From: Fasciola hepatica | Taxonomy: Eukaryota > Platyhelminthes > Trematoda > Plagiorchiida > Fasciolidae | Assembly: GCA_948099385.1 (NCBI GenBank) | Contig: CANUEZ040000198.1 | Span: 2,494,501 to 2,558,500 of the forward strand | Reading direction: 5' to 3' | Length of the DNA: 64,000 nucleotides | Shown: piece by piece, positions 58,214 to 64,000 of the stretch | Layout: each line of letters opens with the position of its first letter | Position numbering within the stretch: the stretch's first letter is position 1 | The notes under the pieces: model-generated | Database searches by the model: none | Told to the model about the DNA's origin: nothing | What the model saw: the letters and a program-made list of their open reading frames with translations, nothing else | Program-made: the position numbers and the translations under genes

Positions 58214-60722
58214 GTTTCACTTTGTTACCACGCAGCTAAAATGTTGTTCTTTCATGTAAATGGCAATTTATTAGAGGTCATGGAGGGTTTATCATTGCTG
58301 GCTGACACACTTGTGACTAAAGACAATTACATTGCGCCAATGATCTGGTCGCTACAGAGATCACAGGGAGGTAACAATATAGGTTTGTTTGCATTACATG
58401 TATGGTCCGTGAGAAAAGCAACGTTGCATTCATATGCTACGTCGCACAAGTTTGGGTAGGAAATCGGAAAATGCGTGGCATCAACACACAATAAAATGTT
58501 CAGACCGAAGATTCATATATGTCAAGTCATTCAGTGAGGAAACGTAGTCCTCTGCAAGTTAATTGATGCAACAACCTCTAGACTGTCCTTCTTGCTTCCC
58601 ATTCATTTACGTTCACAGTGCAAAGATGTCCCACTAGAAATTCGATTAGTGTGCAACGCAAAGGGTTAGAGATGTATAATCAAAGTGTGCTCATTCATCT
58701 AGAACCACTTTTTGTGGTCACGCGCTTACCATCGGTGAGTTACACGAGTGCGCTGCTATCAGTTGGATTTCCATTGGAAACACTGTGTGAGCATATCGCA
58801 AGTGATTTCAAACAAACGGGGTAAAACCGCTGCACGCGGAATGCCTTCGTGGGTTAATTATGGTGAGTTCACAATGAACATCGTGTGGTTCATTAGTATA
58901 CTAAATGGAACAATCTTACTGATATCTTTTGATGACTCATTGCACATCACTCCTTATTTAATTTTGTGTTCAAAGTGGCAAATGAAAGGTGTACACACCA
59001 AACCGGAACTCCGATCTCGGCTACTTGCTTTACGAATTACATCCCTGGTCATGGTTGGTGTAAAGGCAGGCTTGTTACCAGCACACAATACTTGGTAATA
59101 TACATGAAATGTTTGTGTGATAGGAAATACTGTATATCAGTCGGATCAGCAGGGCGACAACAAAAAATCAACAGCCGGTCCAGAAGGCAAAAATGAAGCA
59201 CCAGTTTGTATGGTTGCTAGATTTGAATAGACAAAAGCAGTTTGTTCCGTTTTTCTAATGGAGATGTGGATATGCACTTGATACAACAATAGCAAACCTA
59301 ATTTGATACTTCTATTCTCATTTGGAAACAATTTTGATGAAGTCGTTCATCATCTAGAGGTTATCCATGCAGAAATGTGTTTGTATTCTGGCATTCCGTG
59401 GAATCCAAATCTACTGGAATTCTCGGCTACCTAAACGACACTCCCACTGTTGTTTATGTCTTTTAGCTGGGTAGTCACAACTAATGATCACGTCAAAGTT
59501 TACCATTTACTTCACGATACAAAGTTTCGATTTGATCTTACCAAGGAGTACACAGACTATAGAATGAAGTAAGGTCATTGCCTACCCAGTTGTGAATGAA
59601 TAAAAATAATGAATAATCTGGTGTATACACCAAATTTACTGAAAGCAAAAATATTTTACTGACTCAGTATCGGGTTTGTTCAGTTTTATGCTCCAATTTC
59701 AGCCAGTAAGAGAAACGATTGGACTTGGTGTTTGTGTTAAATTGACGAACTATCACACACATAGGGGCAAAACACCTAACGTATTTCTTAGGAATAAAAG
59801 ACTACAATGAAACAACAAATAGCGAGGCGATCACTGGTTGTAGCACAAAACCTTAATGGCAACAAACATCTTCAGATTGTGGGCTTTGAATACAGCTTAA
59901 TCTTATTGGACAGGGCAATAAGGTTTTGTAATGAATGTGTTTTGTGGCTAAATAAATCAGCGTTGCGGAATTCACTGCTAACTTTTGAATGACTAATTTA
60001 AGTGAAGTATACGCCAACCTAGTCTCGAGAGAGAAACCCAGAGGGAAATCGTGTGAATACTACACAATGTAATTTTGCTATTCGAGCTGATTCGCAAGCG
60101 TTCCATCCATGTCACTTGTGACAAGCGATTTCACTAAAAGCCATACGATAGTGGTTACAATCAACAAAATAATATTTTGTTGCTGTCCTGTTAGAGTAAC
60201 AGAAGCCGCAAGCGTCGATCGAACTTGCAATAAAACTTGTCAGCTCGAAGTAATCATTAGATTCAGCGACTTGAGGAACTGAAATCGATGTACCGAGCAA
60301 TTCTTACATATTCCGTGTCCTTCTCTTTCACAATGAGAGCTTAATCACACAAATACACATACAAACACACACAGACACGTGAATATTCTGACGGAATAAA
60401 TATTTTTATACAGCACAAAAACTAAGAGGCATGTATTCCTGCAGGCTACAGACTAATCAGCGAACACCTAATGCAAACCTACAGAGTTATTTCTCGCATG
60501 CACTACTGAGCCTTCTGAAAATGATGAAATATTTCCACGACCTTACTATGCCCAAGGATTTATTTCCTTCTTCAAGGGTACACCATTTCATTTCAGCAGA
60601 ACCATTCAGCTTCGAGTTAGGTTACTTCAATAATCGTAATGGCTTGTGTGTTGTGCTTTTGGTCAGGCCGGCAATGTAGACTTATAGGTGCCGTCTGTGG
60701 ATTAGACCCAAAGTAAAATAAA
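58214..60722 (+). CDS. Candidate 3' exons of an unidentified host gene
   Basis: Five open segments with consensus borders join without a phase conflict: 58,214-58,370 (after TTTTTGCCAG, before GTAACA), 58,619-58,734 (after TTCACAG, before GTGAGT), 58,976-59,094 (weak acceptor CAAAG, before GTAATA), 59,467-59,568 (after TATGTCTTTTAG, before GTAAGG) and 60,445-60,679 (after ATTCCTGCAG, ending in TAG). AATAAA lies 38 bases past the stop (60,717) and again at 60,728. Readable stretches: TLVTKDNYIAPMIW in the first, WVVTTNDHVKVYHLLHD in the fourth. I know no family that fits. A competing frame in the last exon (from about 60,472) reads FPRPYYAQGFISFFKGTPF and looks equally protein-like, so the frame there is uncertain. 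The fourth segment has the best splice sites. This could be a true gene or a decayed one. Confidence 0.3.
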
Positions 60723-63700
60723 ACACAAATAAACGTTGTTATTGTAAAAAAACGTCGTATGTCCCTGGGGAAAATTTCGGTAAAACAGTGTGAAGCTACT
60801 GTTGATGCATGACCTTAGATTATTTCAAAACTGTTCTCTGATAACAAGCGAAACAAAACTCGTTTGAAAAAACGAAATTATTGTAATGACTTTCATGACA
60901 ACCAAACACTTGATCTGTCACGCTATTGAGGTTTGAATTATATATTATTGTAAGGAAAACCGAATTGTTGGTGAAGATGTTCACAAGATGGTGATTTATG
61001 ATATATTAGGGATTTTAAAGCCCTTTCTGTAGCGGGATAATTTCGAGAATTCTTGCGCGAAACACATTTTGAATGCTGAGCGTTCAAGAGGCCAAGTCAG
61101 AATAAGGCGGATTTGCAGGCACGTTCAAGGAAAATTCACGTTTCCTTTGTGAATCAATTTTATTGATGCGTAGATAGATAGATAGGTCAACACTACCCGG
61201 GCTGAAGCATGATAACCTCTCAATAAGATGCAGGCTTATGCCAAAATGTGAGAAGGATATTGACTGGTTATCCACATGATGAGTGTGAACAAAGACGTCT
61301 GCTAAGATGAAACAGGATAAAAGTGGTATTCCAGCATTGAGGACTTTCTGGAGTCGAAACCAGTCTGTCTTACTGAGTGAAAACGTACCAATATATACAT
61401 GAATTCGCTGCAAAAGTCATACCGAATTAGTGATGTTCAGTGCGGCAAAGTGCGGACATTGATCACTCTGCCCCCGGTTACTGATACATGATATCTCCAT
61501 GTGCGTATCTTCCTAAAAATGCTCTGTGACTTTGTACGAATAGAAAGGTATACAATTTCAAACCCTCCACGACTGTCCTGACTAAACTATGTTGACACTA
61601 ATTTTATGGACTCAGTAATAATGGATACTCCCGATTATCAATATTTGATTGAGTAATTTAGATGGAGTCGGATTATATCATACCACTTCTATATAGATGT
61701 GGATGGTTGGAACTGGAAGTTGGATTGTAATACTACTTCGAAATACGCAAGTCGATCATTAAACGTTCCAGCTCAAACTATTTCTTTCACGTGATTTCAT
61801 AACATGGGTGGCTTGAGGAATCTAATTGTTAAGTGTTGTTTCTTCTGTCTAAATAAGAAAGATTTTTCTCAAACTGTTGAATTTGACCAGATTAGTTTGA
61901 TATCTAGACGTAAATGAATGGTATGTTTTCTTACTGATTAGGTGTAACAGCGCAGTTTACCGGAACCTCACCCACCAGACACAAGGAAATGCAACCGAAC
62001 TCCTCATGTGATGATGGATATTGCGAATAGTTTTTTTGGAATTAAGTCCGGATGAAAGATCGTATCTTGATCGAGATTGTAACCGGAAACTTTTGGAAAA
62101 CGTCTGAATGCATTTGTGGCCTACATCATGCCAAATCCACAGTATAAGTTCAGCTTAAGAAATAATAAACTGAAATAAGTGCCATTGGTTCCAAATCATC
62201 CCCAAAATAATTGGGATCTAAATTTCTCAACGGTGCTGTTATACATGAGTTGAAAATTTGGTTTTGGTTATAAGTTATGATTACCAACCATTGCAATAAA
62301 GAAGACGAGTTTTGTGTCCTATTCAAAATACTTTTTTAGTTAAATAAATGATCGTAAATAGGGACGCTCGAAAGCTGCATGCCATACACACGCCGCCAAC
62401 ATGTCATGTGGGACGTATATTTGCGACAGCGACCGAGAAAAACCACGGATAGCGTGCTCAGCTCCGTCTGTTATCGAAGTGCAACTAAAATGATGTTGGC
62501 AACCTGATGGTCAAAAGGACCACGGCGTAGACAGGCCTTGGTTGAAAGCTGGGTATTCGGTTAGGCGTATCTCTGTTCGTGCACACTGGTGCACACTTAT
62601 GCACAATGGAAACGCAACAGCGAAATTGCTTACATGATTTTCTTTGACCGAGGTCTCCTATCCTGGAAGTAGCACAATAATTACTTGTCTGAAAATGATT
62701 GGCGCGTGTGTGGTTTAGTGATGGTGCTTTCATCATATGATTTTGGATACCGTTTTGACTTCTAAGTGTTGAACAGCGAGCAACAAACTTCTTCCAGCTT
62801 GTCAATCATGTGTTCTTCAGAACACTACCCCGACAAATCCTACTTTGTACTTCATAGAACAGAGCTAGGTAAGTTTAGATACTTCTCTGACCACGTAGTT
62901 TTACGATGGACTCATCAGCAGATTGGTCCATGATTTCGACGAGTACTTCAAATACTCAGAAGTACACTGTTGTTGTGAGCTTTTCCGATATTGGGTAAAT
63001 GAGATGTAGGGGTTCTGAGACTCATTCTTTATCATAAATTCATTTGGTTTATCTGGTCCTACATGTGATCGCTAACCCAAAGTTAATTTCCACACAGCCC
63101 GCATTAGGTATATACGGTTTTTCCCGCTCCGGACTTGGATTACCTAATATAAACTTGGGCTGTGAAATTCTATACATTCGATCAAAGTTTGTCGCCTAAC
63201 AACATTCGAGTATCTGATGACGACTATCCGTGGGCATCGGATGCGAATGCTGCTTGAATATGCGTATCTTTAAATCTATATTGCATATAAAAATGCCATA
63301 ATTTGCATTCCTAATGAACAATGCATTTCAGTGCCAGTTGGTGTGTCTTCTGTTTTCATTACCGGAAAACCGGTCATCATGTGAATGCCTAATTATATGA
63401 TGTAGAAGTGACGGAACATGCTTCCACATTCGTCTTTGGTTTGTTTCTTGTATCCCGATGAGAAACTTCGTGGGTACTTGATGGTTGGTAGAGCGTTTTG
63501 GGAAGCAAAACTTCTAGAACAAGCTCGAACGAACAAGATCTTAAGTAGTACTAACAGACGAAAGACAACGCAGCAACAGCCCGTCAATGGGCTAGTGAAG
63601 CATGTTGGAGTTTGGAGAACGGTTGTAGATCAGCCGGATGACTTGTCGGACTGACGGTCCCAATCCAGACAATGGTTGCATTCACCACGAAAGATCTGCT

Positions 63701-64000
63701 TTGTTGGCGGCAACGATCTCGCTGCATCTCAACATGGTATATACTGCAGAACGATTAAGTTCAAATGAGTTAATGTACAACAGTATTGTGCGACAAATGT
63801 AGGGAGAATTCGAATCGTCACCATGGTAAAGACACATTACCAAACAGCTGTTTCTGCTGACACAATATGGGTTTTCATCGATGTATGGCTACGGCTTCGG
63901 CAAACCTCAATAGCCTTGCATTCCTTATCACGTATATGACCCGAAACGCAGTGTTTCGGTCAGCTGGATGTTGCGTCATCTGAAGATGACAAGCGACGAC
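60723..64000. other. Terminal low-repeat tract
   Basis: AT-rich, with a short GATA run at 61,172-61,186 and a few unsupported frames (61,084-61,413 minus, 62,485-62,805 minus, 63,418-63,654 plus). I see no mobile-element motif, RNA gene or convincing exon. Confidence 0.4.

Noticed and set aside
58214..58370. Similarity of the IAPMIWSLQ segment to procollagen glycosyltransferase / lysyl hydroxylase 'IAPL' region
   Set aside because: Only four to five residues agree and the expected SNFWG that follows is absent; no adjacent segment supports it.
59467..59568. WVVTTNDHVKVY as a WD40 repeat strand
   Set aside because: A single strand-like match without GH or further WD repeats in neighbouring segments is not enough.
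1..64000. Bacterial or phage origin, CRISPR arrays, operons
   Set aside because: No spaced direct repeats of CRISPR type, no contiguous long genes, no ribosome-binding sites. All recognisable proteins belong to eukaryotic retroelements.
1..64000. tRNA, rRNA or snRNA genes
   Set aside because: No cloverleaf boxes or rRNA-like segments were recognised by eye. This is weak evidence of absence; tRNAscan and Infernal runs would decide it.

Overview
This is eukaryotic, animal-type DNA. It has no operons or ribosome-binding sites, it carries long AT microsatellites, and its coding traces are short, frame-shifted and stop-ridden. The retroelement proteins that can be read resemble families I know from digenean flatworms (flukes): a CR1/RTE-type non-LTR element, Ty3/Gypsy, BEL/Pao and Penelope-like elements. 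A fluke of the Opisthorchis/Fasciola kind is my best guess. This rests on recalled family resemblance, not on a search.

The dominant structure is a degenerate tandem segmental duplication with a period of about 26-27 kb. Unit A (1-15.4 kb) carries, in order: a non-LTR reverse transcriptase (RT) remnant, an AT microsatellite, a 4.4-kb block holding a Penelope RT, an LTR-like segment with an unknown repeat, and a second Penelope-like remnant. Unit B (22.5-43.5 kb) repeats all of this in the same order. It also shows what precedes the RT: a Gypsy remnant (G1), then the non-LTR endonuclease. Unit C (46.7-54.9 kb) repeats Gypsy G1, endonuclease and RT, then stops. The RT copies start near 1, 27,000 and 53,590. 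Most A/B/C similarity looks moderate by eye (roughly 80%). The exception is the 4.4-kb block (4,731-9,098 and 30,313-34,670), which is almost identical, so part of the array was recently copied or converted.

Two spacers separate the units. Spacer 1 (15.4-22.5 kb) holds a possible LDL-receptor class B fragment, a minus-strand Penelope GIY-YIG endonuclease, a possible Gypsy RNase H fragment, a minus-strand BEL/Pao element with RT and integrase traces, and a GC-richer block that may be the 5' part of a non-LTR element. Spacer 2 (43.5-46.7 kb) holds another Penelope C-terminal fragment. In unit C a second Gypsy-type element (G2) is nested inside the non-LTR element.

From 54.9 to 64 kb the retroelement density drops. 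A set of short open segments with consensus splice sites and compatible phases (58.2-60.7 kb), ending near polyadenylation signals, may be the 3' end of a host gene of unknown product. I saw no tRNA, rRNA, CRISPR array or intact protein-coding gene. Every mobile-element gene here appears inactivated.
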